Position numbers and translations under genes: made by a program. This document shows, in pieces, positions 34,031-41,413 of a stretch of DNA of 41,413 bases (within the stretch, counting starts at the first letter, position 1; each line of letters begins with the position of its first letter). The notes under the pieces were generated by a model. The model saw only the letters and a program-made list of their open reading frames with translations. It was not told where the DNA came from and made no database searches. Origin of the DNA: Moraxellaceae bacterium (GTDB taxonomy: Bacteria > Pseudomonadota > Gammaproteobacteria > Pseudomonadales > Moraxellaceae); NCBI GenBank assembly GCA_004173455.1, contig SECL01000029.1, forward strand, positions 1-41,413, in the 5' to 3' direction.

Positions 34031-34765
34031 TTAAATCCGCTGCTGACGGATTTGCTGATCCAGTGTCTTTAACCGTTCAGGCGTGCCAACATCTACCCAA
34101 GCAGCGTTCAGCTTTGCCCCACTCACTAAGCCTTGCTGCATGGCCTCACGCAACAATGGTGCCAGCGGACGCTTTCCTTCAGGCAAACCATCAAAAAGCC
34201 TTGGCGACAACACACTTAAGCCCGAAAATGTCAGCTTCTGTGCCTGAGCATGTTCTATAGCAGGCAAATCCAGCAATGAATCGGTATAAACCCGACCATT
34301 GGACAATATAAAATCACCGGCTGGATGTTGCGCGGGGTTATCAACCAACATTACATGCGCCAAGTCCTGACCTAAGCGATGCGTGCTGAGCTGGGAATAA
34401 TCAAAACGGGTCCACACATCACCATTGACCAGTACAAAGGGTTCATTCTGGTGATGGCCACTGCATAACATGGGAAGTGCCTGAATAATGCCCCCCGCAG
34501 TTTCTAGGGCTTCAGCCTCGACAGACCACTGAATACTCACACCAAACTGGCTGCCATCACCCAGAATGCTCATGAGTTTATCGGCCAGCCACGCGCAATT
34601 GATGACAATTTCGGTAATTCCAGCTTTTTTAAGCGCCTCAATATGCCAGACAATTAACGGTTTATCAGCAACACCCAACAGCGGCTTTGGGGTTTCCAAT
34701 GTCAGCGGTCGCATGCGGGTGCCCAAACCAGCCGCTAGAATCATGGCTTTTCTGGTTATTGTCAT
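34031..34765 (-). CDS. murU: N-acetylmuramate alpha-1-phosphate uridylyltransferase
   Basis: Nucleotidyltransferase (244 residues) that makes UDP-MurNAc from MurNAc-1-phosphate in the peptidoglycan-recycling shortcut that bypasses MurA. The N-terminal sugar-nucleotide motif is AMILAAGLGTRMRPLTLETPK, followed by KPLIVWHIEAL and FVLVNGDVW. The ATG at 34765 overlaps the amgK stop by one base (TGATG), with GAGG about 10 bases upstream; a GTG three bases earlier is also possible. The pairing with amgK decides MurU over other family members. Confidence 0.92.
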   Translation of the reverse strand: MTITRKAMILAAGLGTRMRPLTLETPKPLLGVADKPLIVWHIEALKKAGITEIVINCAWLADKLMSILGDGSQFGVSIQWSVEAEALETAGGIIQALPMLCSGHHQNEPFVLVNGDVWTRFDYSQLSTHRLGQDLAHVMLVDNPAQHPAGDFILSNGRVYTDSLLDLPAIEHAQAQKLTFSGLSVLSPRLFDGLPEGKRPLAPLLREAMQQGLVSGAKLNAAWVDVGTPERLKTLDQQIRQQRI

Positions 34766-35817
34766 CACAACATATCCTCAATCACGGCTTGGCTTTCTGG
34801 CTGTTTTTGCAAGAAAACTGGTAGAACGCGCTGCTGTAAAAAGGCATCAAACGCCTTTAGCTCGGGATAATGTTTAATTTCCTGCAATAAATAATGAAAT
34901 ACCAGTGGCAAATCTTTCATATAACCTGTTTTACCATCCCGCAGATTGAGACGAATAAAAATACCGAGCACTTTTAAATGACGCTGGGCCGCCATAAAAT
35001 CAAACTCGCGCGCAAAATCAGTCAAGGTTTTATCGTTAGTCTGGTGAGCTGGCAAATGCTGCCAGAAATACTGCATCCACGTTTGGACGCGCTGGGCTGG
35101 CCACTGTACATAGGCATCACGCAAAATGGAAATCAGATCATACGTGTAAGCACCCACCACGGCATCCTGAAAATCAATTACACCCAGTTCATGCGTATTA
35201 GTATTAGAGCCAGTGTTTAGCACCATCAAATTACGGCTGTGGTAATCCCGATGCACAACCACTTGCGGCTGAATCACCGCAGTATTGGCCAGCAAATCAT
35301 AGGTGTGTTTAATTAACTGCTGCTCAGCCAGCGTTAGCTCAATATTCAGGTATTTTTCAACAAACCATTGGTCAAATAGTGACATCTCCTGCGTTAGCTT
35401 ATCAACATCATAAGCAGGCAATGGCTGGGCAGGATCATTGATAGGCAAGTGCTGCAACTGCAATAACTGATCCATGGCCTGCTGATAATACTGATCTACC
35501 GTGTCATCAGTTAATACCTGCGCCAACAAGATATCGCCAAAATCTTCCAGCAAAATAAAACCCTGTGCCAAATCTTTGGCAACAATATGCGGCACCCGCA
35601 CCCCATGACTATCAAGCCACTGGTCAATAGCCACAAAAGGCTGGCTATCTTCTTTGTCAGGTGGCGCGTCCATCAGCATATAAGTTTTTGCTTTGCTGTG
35701 AATGCGGGCGTAACGCCGAAAACTGGCATCACCCGACAAGGGATGAATGGTTAATTCAGTATCATCTAATTGTTGTTGTACCCAGTTAGTCAATGCTTGT
35801 TCACGCGGCAGGCCCAT
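34765..35817 (-). CDS. amgK: Anomeric MurNAc/GlcNAc kinase
   Basis: Aminoglycoside-phosphotransferase-fold sugar kinase (350 residues) that phosphorylates MurNAc or GlcNAc at C1. It shows LSGDASFRRYARI near the N-terminus, the catalytic VVHRDYHSRNLMVL (HXDXXXXN) and the metal-binding GVIDFQDAVVGAYTYDL. The start ATG at 35817 follows the family N-terminus; the frame opens 9 codons earlier. It is coupled to murU. Together they give a MurNAc recycling route that can lower dependence on the fosfomycin-sensitive de novo step; that is family knowledge. Confidence 0.92.
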   Translation of the reverse strand: MGLPREQALTNWVQQQLDDTELTIHPLSGDASFRRYARIHSKAKTYMLMDAPPDKEDSQPFVAIDQWLDSHGVRVPHIVAKDLAQGFILLEDFGDILLAQVLTDDTVDQYYQQAMDQLLQLQHLPINDPAQPLPAYDVDKLTQEMSLFDQWFVEKYLNIELTLAEQQLIKHTYDLLANTAVIQPQVVVHRDYHSRNLMVLNTGSNTNTHELGVIDFQDAVVGAYTYDLISILRDAYVQWPAQRVQTWMQYFWQHLPAHQTNDKTLTDFAREFDFMAAQRHLKVLGIFIRLNLRDGKTGYMKDLPLVFHYLLQEIKHYPELKAFDAFLQQRVLPVFLQKQPESQAVIEDML

Positions 35818-35941
35818 AGAAACAATCCAGTAAAAGCAGGTCAATAAAATAGTGCGTTGAGTTTAGCGGCTTGAATTATTTTTCTCTAGTGTTGCAATTG
35901 TCTACTGATGCCAAACCACTAAGCATCGGCTTAATATCATC

Positions 35942-36325
35942 TTATTGCGATTTAGCAAACCACTGCTGGGCAGATTCATTAAAAAATAAAAAATAAATTG
36001 AATAAATGTTTAAGGGAATATTAATCAGCAAATCAACCTGATCCAGCAATGTCACTTGAATATCACTGCCAACCGCCAGTAAAAATAAGATCGATATAAC
36101 AAACAATGCTGCAAATACCACCCGCGCCACATTGCTTTGCTGCGCCAGTTTATAAGGAATGAGGCACATCAGCACATTAATGAGTAAAGCAGTGATCAGA
36201 TCATTGAGGGGAATGTCACCCATAACGCGTTGGGCAACGCTGAGCAGCATACTAATAATCAAGGAAAGCCAGATTAGTTTAATAGCAATATTAACGGGCT
36301 TAGGCATTGTTGTACTTAACATCAT
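35942..36325 (-). CDS. Small four-helix membrane protein, unrecognised
   Basis: Protein of 127 residues that I do not recognise. Four hydrophobic segments are visible, at about 12-32, 40-60, 68-88 and 98-115. It has few charged residues outside the ends and no motif suggesting an enzyme. The exact start is uncertain (tandem ATG at 36325/36322, or 36307). It lies between amgK and lptD, genes that are close neighbours in Pseudomonas, so it looks lineage-specific. Confidence 0.7.
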   Translation of the reverse strand: MMLSTTMPKPVNIAIKLIWLSLIISMLLSVAQRVMGDIPLNDLITALLINVLMCLIPYKLAQQSNVARVVFAALFVISILFLLAVGSDIQVTLLDQVDLLINIPLNIYSIYFLFFNESAQQWFAKSQ

Positions 36326-36581
36326 AGGCTACTCAGCATCATCATTCGTGCAACTATGGGAAGCCACAGCCCATGCAGTATAAAGCATACAAAGTCTAGA
36401 TATGGATAAATTAAATGAGAAAAGCCATCAATCCATGAGATTGAAAAATACAACAGCTTTCAAAGCCTAGGAACAAACAATACCATGAGATTTCTATAAT
36501 TAAGATTTTCTATAAAAATTAAATTAATTTAAAGATTTAAAATTTTCTATCAAATAACTCAGTCAAAAAGACAGCGGGCAT

Positions 36582-36782
36582 TTAATGAAACAAATACCAA
36601 CTATCCTCCTTATATGTAATAAAAATATATTGGTTACCCCACAAAAATTGTGGGCGAATTTTTGTGCCGCTGGGCAGGATAACTTTTTTATAGGTGAGTT
36701 GGCCATTGGCGTGATCCATTTCACACAATAGCTCAATTCTCTCGCCTTCCCGATTCACAAAATCATGGGGTTTCTTTAGCAT
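36582..36782 (-). CDS. Small unrecognised protein (66 residues)
   Basis: Short protein with no family I recognise. It starts MLKKPHDFVNREGERIELL, is predicted beta-rich with aromatic residues near the end (WGNQYIFITYKEDSWYLFH), and has no membrane segment. The start ATG at 36782 is well supported by GAAGGAG about 8 bases upstream. A 6-bp GC hairpin lies just before that ribosome site. It is separated from the membrane-protein gene by about 255 bases of AT-rich DNA. Confidence 0.65.
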   Translation of the reverse strand: MLKKPHDFVNREGERIELLCEMDHANGQLTYKKVILPSGTKIRPQFLWGNQYIFITYKEDSWYLFH

Positions 36783-37273
36783 ATTAAACTCCTTCATTTA
36801 TATTCGGCTGGTGCTAATCCAGCCTATAAAAGTGAGTAGATGCTATTTAATATTAAGCTATTTTTAAAAAATAAAAGTGCAAAACTACGCAAACTACACG
36901 CCAATCACCAAGCATATATACTTATAAATAAGTTACTTGCATAAAACCGCGGCTTAGTATCAAACATGTGGAAAGCGTGAATGCTTATGCAGATTTTTAA
37001 CCTGAAGTTAACGCAGCTTATGGCTAATAAGTACAGTAATAGTTCTTAATTAGCTGGATTGAAATGTGTACATCAACCAATTTTTGCGCTGTCCTGAAAA
37101 ATGAGACCCTCATCTATTCGATTTTATCGTTGATGGTTATGGCATTTTTGTTCTGTTAAAAAATGGATTGGCAAATGGGTACAAAAGAATTAAAACCAAT
37201 ATTTTATTGGAATTGATAAAGGTTATTCTCTATCATTCAGCAAGAATTTATTATTTGCTTTGTGCTGACAACT
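36783..37273. other. Gene-free region between the 66-residue gene and lptD
   Basis: About 490 bases holding divergent control sequences. It includes the hairpin at 36806-36824, an ACTTAT/ATAAGT inverted repeat (near 36920), and a CCAATA-TTT-TATTGG hairpin (37196-37210) in the presumed lptD leader. I see no convincing sigma-70 promoter or sigma-E-type promoter for lptD, and no coding frame. Confidence 0.5.
36806..36824 (-). promoter_or_regulatory. Hairpin ahead of the 66-residue gene
   Basis: Perfect 6-bp stem GGCTGG (36806-36811)/CCAGCC (36819-36824) with a 7-base loop, ending about 13 bases before the GAAGGAG ribosome site on the minus strand. Could affect leader structure; function unproven. 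Confidence 0.4.
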
Positions 37274-39799
37274 ATGCCCAATTGCTTCTTTTCTCAACAG
37301 TTCCAGCTTAATCCGCTGGCAGCTGCCCTGCTTGTCTGCTCCCTGACTCCGGTTTATAGCCAGTTCACTCACGCAGAAGAAAACGTTATCGAGAAAACTC
37401 AAGCACCTCAAAAGGCTATATCTCAACAGAATGCTCAATTTCAAAATACAGCATCTAAACAGCAGGGTACTAAAAATCAGGACAATCCTGCTGCGACTGA
37501 CGAAGCTCAAGCTTTTTTTTCTCAGTATTATTTAAACCGTGAACAAATGGCCAGTTTGCCCATTGATCAGCAGCGTCCTATTTCGGCGACCTGTCATGGT
37601 ACATGGGTCACGCCTATTGATATCAACACTAAAGCGGTAAATCCTGAACAAGCCACAACGGTGATTACCGCAGACAATGGCTATTATGATCCTGACAGCG
37701 GCTCTGAGCTAAGTGGTAATGTGCTGATTGACCAGCCCGGACGCTCGGTTCGTGCCGACAAAATCAAGCTGGATGCCAGCCAAACTATTGCGAAAGCACA
37801 GGGCAATGTGCAGCTAATGGATGCTGGATTACTGAGCAATAGCGATCGCGCCACGTACAACCTGAATAATGGAACAGGTCAAATCAGTAACAGCCTGTTT
37901 ATCAGTGAAACACAACGCGCGCATGGTCACGCCGCCCTGATTGATCGTCAAGGTAACGGCATTACCCGCTTTGAAAATGCCATTTATTCGACCTGTGAAC
38001 CCAGCACCAAACCAGTATGGCAATTGCATGCCAAGCAAATAGAACTTAATGAAAATACGGGACGTGGGATTACCCGCAACACTACCTTGTACGTTAAGGA
38101 TGTGCCGGTTCTTAAAGTCCCTTACTTTAATTTTCCCATTGATGAACGGCGAACATCAGGATTTTTGGTGCCCACCACCGGCTATAGCAATGATGGTGGA
38201 CTGCGCCTGAGTGTGCCCTATTACTTTAATCTGGCGCCCAATTACGACCTGACGCTGGCACCCGGCTATTTAAGTCGGCGTGGCGGCATGCTAGAAGGTG
38301 AATTTCGCTACCTGACTGAAAATTATGGTGCAGGTAAATTAAGCGGTGGCTATTTACCGTCCGATGATCTGTTTGGTGAAGACCGTAAGCAAGGCAGTTA
38401 TCAGCACGCATGGCAAATTGATCCGTCATGGCGCACGGCTATTGACCTCAATTATGTGTCTGACAAGGATTATTATACCGACCTCGGCACTGATCCATCC
38501 TCACAAAATATTTTAAATCAGGAACGTAGCTGGAGTGTGTATTACGAAAATGGTATTCCGGGATTGACTGGCCTGTTTCGCGTGCAATCATTCCAGACCG
38601 TGGATAAGTCCATTTTGGATGCAGACAGACCCTACGCGCGCCTGCCCCAGTTACTGGTCAATTATCGCGGTGGTTCACCCTTTGGCCTACAATACGAAGC
38701 ACAAAACGATACCGCCTATTTTAAAAAATCCATTGAAGATGGTTCGGCACTAGAAAGCAGCGGTACGCGTATTTTTAACCGTTTGGCAGCAGGCTATAAC
38801 TTGCGCAACCAGTGGGGCTATGCCAAACCTGAGCTGTCGCTTCGCAGCGTCAATACCTTTTATGATCAGGACAGTGTCACCAGTCAAGGTTTAAACCCGA
38901 ACAATGACGACAATCAACGCTCTGCTGTAGTGCCACAATTTACGTTTGATTCTGCGATGGTGCTTGAGCGCGAAGGACGGTTTTTACAAAGTATCACACC
39001 ACGCTTTTTTTATGCGTATGCGCCTTATGAGCAGCAAAGCAACTATCCCAACTTTGATACCACCACCGCATCCTTAAACTTTGACCAGTTATTTAGCCCT
39101 TATCGTTTTTATGGCCATGATCGCCTTGATGACAACAATTTTGCCTCACTAGGTGCTACCTATCGCGCTTATGACAATATTGGACTGGAACGCTTTCGGG
39201 TAGGACTTGGTCAAAGCTATTATTTCCGTGACCGCAAAGTACGTCTGGATGAAAACGATCCGGTGGCTACCGAACATAATTCGGGACCTGCACTTGCTAT
39301 AGGTAGCCAGTTGAGCCGCAATTTTTCCATTAATGGCAATGCCTTGTGGCTGGCCAATGGCGACAATTCGCAGAATGATGTACAACTCAACTACACAGGC
39401 AATGATGGCAGCATTTACAACACAGGGTATTATTACCGCCGTCAGGTTAAGTCCCAAAACCAGCAATCCTATCAGCAGGTTACGGCTGGCTTTGTACAAC
39501 CATTGCATGATCAATGGCGTGCCATGGGTTATATGCAATATGATATAAAGAATGATCTGGCACGCGAATGGTTGCTGGGCTTTAATTATGATGCCTGCTG
39601 CTGGCAAGCCTCATTATATGGTCGCTACTATTATAATGATCTGGATGATCCTACGATGGAAGATATCAAGCCCAAGCGTGCGATCATGATGGAAATTAAA
39701 CTAAAAGGACTGGCGGGTTTTTCGGGTAATCTCGGCAACTTACTGCAACAAAAGATTTTAGGTTATCAACAGGTGGAAACATTGTGGAACGAACGCTAA
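37274..39799 (+). CDS. lptD: LPS-assembly outer membrane protein LptD
   Basis: Outer membrane beta-barrel (841 residues from the ATG at 37274) that, with LptE, inserts LPS into the outer leaflet. An N-terminal signal peptide (LAAALLVCSLTPVYS) is followed by a low-complexity stretch rich in Gln, then the OstA/LptA-like jellyroll (about 130-260) and a 26-strand barrel. Four cysteines (107, 241, 775, 776 counting from this start, the last two adjacent) match the disulfide pattern of E. coli LptD. A GTG at 37262 is a possible start; neither has a clear ribosome site. surA is coupled downstream. Confidence 0.95.
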   Translation: MPNCFFSQQFQLNPLAAALLVCSLTPVYSQFTHAEENVIEKTQAPQKAISQQNAQFQNTASKQQGTKNQDNPAATDEAQAFFSQYYLNREQMASLPIDQQRPISATCHGTWVTPIDINTKAVNPEQATTVITADNGYYDPDSGSELSGNVLIDQPGRSVRADKIKLDASQTIAKAQGNVQLMDAGLLSNSDRATYNLNNGTGQISNSLFISETQRAHGHAALIDRQGNGITRFENAIYSTCEPSTKPVWQLHAKQIELNENTGRGITRNTTLYVKDVPVLKVPYFNFPIDERRTSGFLVPTTGYSNDGGLRLSVPYYFNLAPNYDLTLAPGYLSRRGGMLEGEFRYLTENYGAGKLSGGYLPSDDLFGEDRKQGSYQHAWQIDPSWRTAIDLNYVSDKDYYTDLGTDPSSQNILNQERSWSVYYENGIPGLTGLFRVQSFQTVDKSILDADRPYARLPQLLVNYRGGSPFGLQYEAQNDTAYFKKSIEDGSALESSGTRIFNRLAAGYNLRNQWGYAKPELSLRSVNTFYDQDSVTSQGLNPNNDDNQRSAVVPQFTFDSAMVLEREGRFLQSITPRFFYAYAPYEQQSNYPNFDTTTASLNFDQLFSPYRFYGHDRLDDNNFASLGATYRAYDNIGLERFRVGLGQSYYFRDRKVRLDENDPVATEHNSGPALAIGSQLSRNFSINGNALWLANGDNSQNDVQLNYTGNDGSIYNTGYYYRRQVKSQNQQSYQQVTAGFVQPLHDQWRAMGYMQYDIKNDLAREWLLGFNYDACCWQASLYGRYYYNDLDDPTMEDIKPKRAIMMEIKLKGLAGFSGNLGNLLQQKILGYQQVETLWNER

Positions 39800-41118
39800 T
39801 GACTTCTTACTCAATGCGTCAAATGCTTAAAACGACGCTAATGGCCGCTTTATTGGCGTCATCGTTCATGGTTAATGCCGCTCAGGAGCCACTTGATAAA
39901 GTGGTTGCAGTCGTGGATAACAGCATCATTCTAGAAAGTGAACTAGATCGCTCTATGGCTGCGGCCAAGCAGCAACTGAGTCAGCGCAATCAGGCTACGC
40001 CTCCAGATAATATTTTACGTGCTGAAGTATTGCGGCAGGTGATTTTAAAACGCGCCCAGCTTGAGCGTGTAAAGCGTCTAGGGGTAACGATTGATGAAGC
40101 CACCCTAAACGCCGCAGTGGCAGAAATTGCCAAACAGGAAGGCGCGCGTAGTCTTGCAGATTTCCAGACCAAGCTGGATGCACGGGCACCCGGCAGTTAT
40201 GCCGCACTGCGCCGCCAGATTAGTGATGACTTAAGCGTCAATCGCTTGCGTCAGCAACAGGTGAGCGCACGCATCAAAGTCAGTGATCAGGACATTGATA
40301 ATTTTCTGAATTCACCGCAAGGTAAAAGTGCCTTAACCAGCGAAGTGCATGTGGCGCATTTACGCGTTGCACTGCCTGAAAACTCCACAGCAGCACAAGT
40401 TCAAGTGGCTGAAAATCTGGCCGATAAGTTACGCACCGATCTGCTTACCAGTACCGATATTGATGCAGTAGTGAAACGCAATCAAAGCTCACTTTATCCA
40501 GTAGAAGGTATAGATATGGGCTGGCGTAACAGTGATGACATGCCGGATGAACTAGCCGCCAAGGTCAGTGCGCTTGACTTAAACCAAGTCACCATGCCTA
40601 TTCGTGCAGCAGACGGCTTCCATGTACTAAAGCTTATTGAGCGTCGTGGAAATGGGTCACGTACCATTGTCCAGCAATTCAAGGTTCGCCATATTCTATT
40701 GCGTCCTAGCGAAGTGCTAAGCCCAAGTGATGCTGAACAACAAATTAACCGCCTGTACAAACGTGCCAACACTGAAAACTTTGCTGATCTAGCCAGCACG
40801 TTTTCCAATGATCCGGGTTCTGCTTCAAACGGTGGCGATCTTGGTTGGGTAAGCCCCGGCAGCATGGTGCCCCAGTTTGAAGAAGTAATGCAAAAAACAC
40901 CTGTTGGTCAAATCAGCAAACCCTTTCAAACTCAGTATGGCTGGCACATCTTAAAGGTAGAAGACACACGCCAACAGGATATCACAGAGCAATCACGACG
41001 CAGCAAAGCACGTCAGGTTTTGGCAGAGCGGCAATTTGATCAGGAACTTGACAACTGGTTACGTGAAATACGCGCTGAAACTTTTGTTGAAGTTAAAGAT
41101 GGCACGCCAATCAATTAA
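39799..41118 (+). CDS. surA: Periplasmic chaperone/peptidyl-prolyl isomerase SurA
   Basis: Periplasmic outer-membrane-protein chaperone (439 residues). The signal peptide (TLMAALLASSFMVNA) ends before AQEPLDKVVAVVDNSIILESELD, the start of the SurA N-domain. Two parvulin domains follow: a degenerate first (about 170-270) and an active-looking second (about 280-385) with VRHILLRPSE, FSNDPGSASNGGDLGWV and YGWHILKVED. The ATG shares one base with the lptD stop (TAATG), so the pair is coupled. The stop lies in a 19-bp tandem duplication. Confidence 0.95.
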   Translation: MTSYSMRQMLKTTLMAALLASSFMVNAAQEPLDKVVAVVDNSIILESELDRSMAAAKQQLSQRNQATPPDNILRAEVLRQVILKRAQLERVKRLGVTIDEATLNAAVAEIAKQEGARSLADFQTKLDARAPGSYAALRRQISDDLSVNRLRQQQVSARIKVSDQDIDNFLNSPQGKSALTSEVHVAHLRVALPENSTAAQVQVAENLADKLRTDLLTSTDIDAVVKRNQSSLYPVEGIDMGWRNSDDMPDELAAKVSALDLNQVTMPIRAADGFHVLKLIERRGNGSRTIVQQFKVRHILLRPSEVLSPSDAEQQINRLYKRANTENFADLASTFSNDPGSASNGGDLGWVSPGSMVPQFEEVMQKTPVGQISKPFQTQYGWHILKVEDTRQQDITEQSRRSKARQVLAERQFDQELDNWLREIRAETFVEVKDGTPIN

Positions 41119-41140
41119 GACCACGCCAGTCAATTAAAAC
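41103..41140 (+). repeat. 19-bp tandem duplication over the surA stop
   Basis: Two adjacent 19-base units (41103-41121 and 41122-41140), starting CACGCCAATCAATTAA and CACGCCAGTCAATTAA, identical except at two positions. The first contains the surA stop codon. It is probably a local slippage duplication. Confidence 0.85.
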
Positions 41141-41298
41141 TTAGCTGTCTTTCTTGAATGAATTTTAGTGGATAAAGTTTGGTTTAATAGTCAAGACAGA
41201 TATTACAAACGCAATAAGATGGATCTCTGTTCAGCCTACCAACTTATTGCTAAATGTATAGCTCTGCTCTAGTCTCTAGTATTTGATTGCCTTTTAGT

Positions 41299-41413
41299 AG
41301 ACCTCTTGCATAAATCATTTTTTGACCAGCTCGATATTATAAATAGCAGCAATCAAATTAAAGCGTAATCCCATGCGTTTACGTCGATTGCGGTAGCGCT
41401 CTGCAAGAATTTT
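41299..41413 (-). mobile_element. 3' end of an IS5-type insertion sequence (partial)
   Basis: The window ends inside an insertion sequence. Its outer end appears to be near 41299, where AGACCTCTTGCATAAATC resembles terminal inverted repeats of IS5-family elements. The transposase C-terminus lies just inside. The other end is outside the window, so family subgroup and target duplication cannot be checked. Confidence 0.65.
41315..41413 (-). CDS. IS5-family transposase, C-terminal fragment (runs off window)
   Basis: The last 32 residues of a frame entering from the right edge and ending in TGA at 41317-41315. The segment ERYRNRRKRMGLRFNLIAA followed by IYNIEL is the typical C-terminus of IS5-type DDE transposases. 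The catalytic residues are outside the window, so integrity is unknown. Confidence 0.75.
   Translation of the reverse strand, partial: KILAERYRNRRKRMGLRFNLIAAIYNIELVKK

Noticed and set aside
36584-37510. sigma-E-type promoter for lptD
   Set aside because: A GGAATT with downstream TCTATC near 37209-37236 only loosely resembles the consensus; not strong enough to call.
39149-39607. Open frame of 152 codons on the minus strand opposite lptD
   Set aside because: Antisense to the conserved barrel region of lptD, no promoter or ribosome site.

Overview
The window is a stretch of mostly core chromosome from a gammaproteobacterium. It is most likely a member of the Moraxellaceae (Acinetobacter/Alkanindiges-like). 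This rests on protein style and gene order: hupB-ppiD, cmk-rpsA-ihfB-lapA-pyrF, exbB-exbD-msbA-lpxK-kdsB, and amgK-murU divergent from lptD-surA, plus a detached gspHIJK block and a phasin. Genus assignment is inference. There is no rRNA, tRNA or CRISPR array, and nothing resembling a prophage.

Layout. 1-5600: complete ISC iron-sulfur operon on the minus strand (iscR-iscS-iscU-iscA-hscB-hscA-fdx), with a readable promoter overlapped by a type-1 IscR box and a terminator-like hairpin after fdx. 5678-7026: a membrane-anchored SCP2/UbiJ-like protein divergent from a phasin. 7214-9537: hupB and ppiD, each followed by a clear terminator. 9578-12060: the most accessory-looking part, with an unrecognised protein carrying an in-frame hexanucleotide repeat, a Cys-rich copper-storage (DUF326) protein, a 0.5-kb gene-free stretch with a 14-bp inverted repeat, and a DUF2058 protein. 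12074-16137 (minus): cmk-rpsA-ihfB-lapA-pyrF. 16185-20114 (minus): SRPBCC protein, tadA, enoyl-CoA hydratase-family hydrolase coupled to ung, and a QueD-family protein. 20247-23163 (minus): type II secretion minor pseudopilins gspH-I-J-K. 23342-27110 (minus): kdsB-holB-pilZ-tatD-tetR. 27218-31251 (minus): exbB-exbD-msbA-lpxK. 31368-33879 (minus): rsmG-parA-parB. 34031-35817 (minus): amgK-murU. 35942-36782: two small unrecognised genes. 37274-41118 (plus): lptD-surA. 41119-41413: an intergenic scar with a 19-bp tandem duplication, and the 3' end of an IS5-type transposase running off the window.

How the genes work together. Several blocks serve the envelope. KdsB, LpxK and MsbA make and flip lipid A/Kdo; LptD inserts LPS in the outer membrane; SurA and PpiD chaperone outer membrane proteins; AmgK-MurU recycles peptidoglycan sugars; ExbBD supplies proton-motive energy; GspHIJK forms the tip of a type II secretion pseudopilus; PilZ supports type IV pili. 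The ISC block supplies Fe-S clusters under IscR feedback. HU and IHF-beta are both present. Many neighbours overlap by 1-4 bases (iscR/iscS, ung/hydrolase, parA/parB, amgK/murU, exbD/msbA, lptD/surA), pointing to translational coupling.

I did not find a convincing new multi-gene system. The best leads are small: the hexanucleotide-repeat gene next to the copper-storage protein, a terminator-like hairpin at the lapA stop just before pyrF, the membrane-anchored UbiJ-like protein, and two orphan genes between amgK and lptD.
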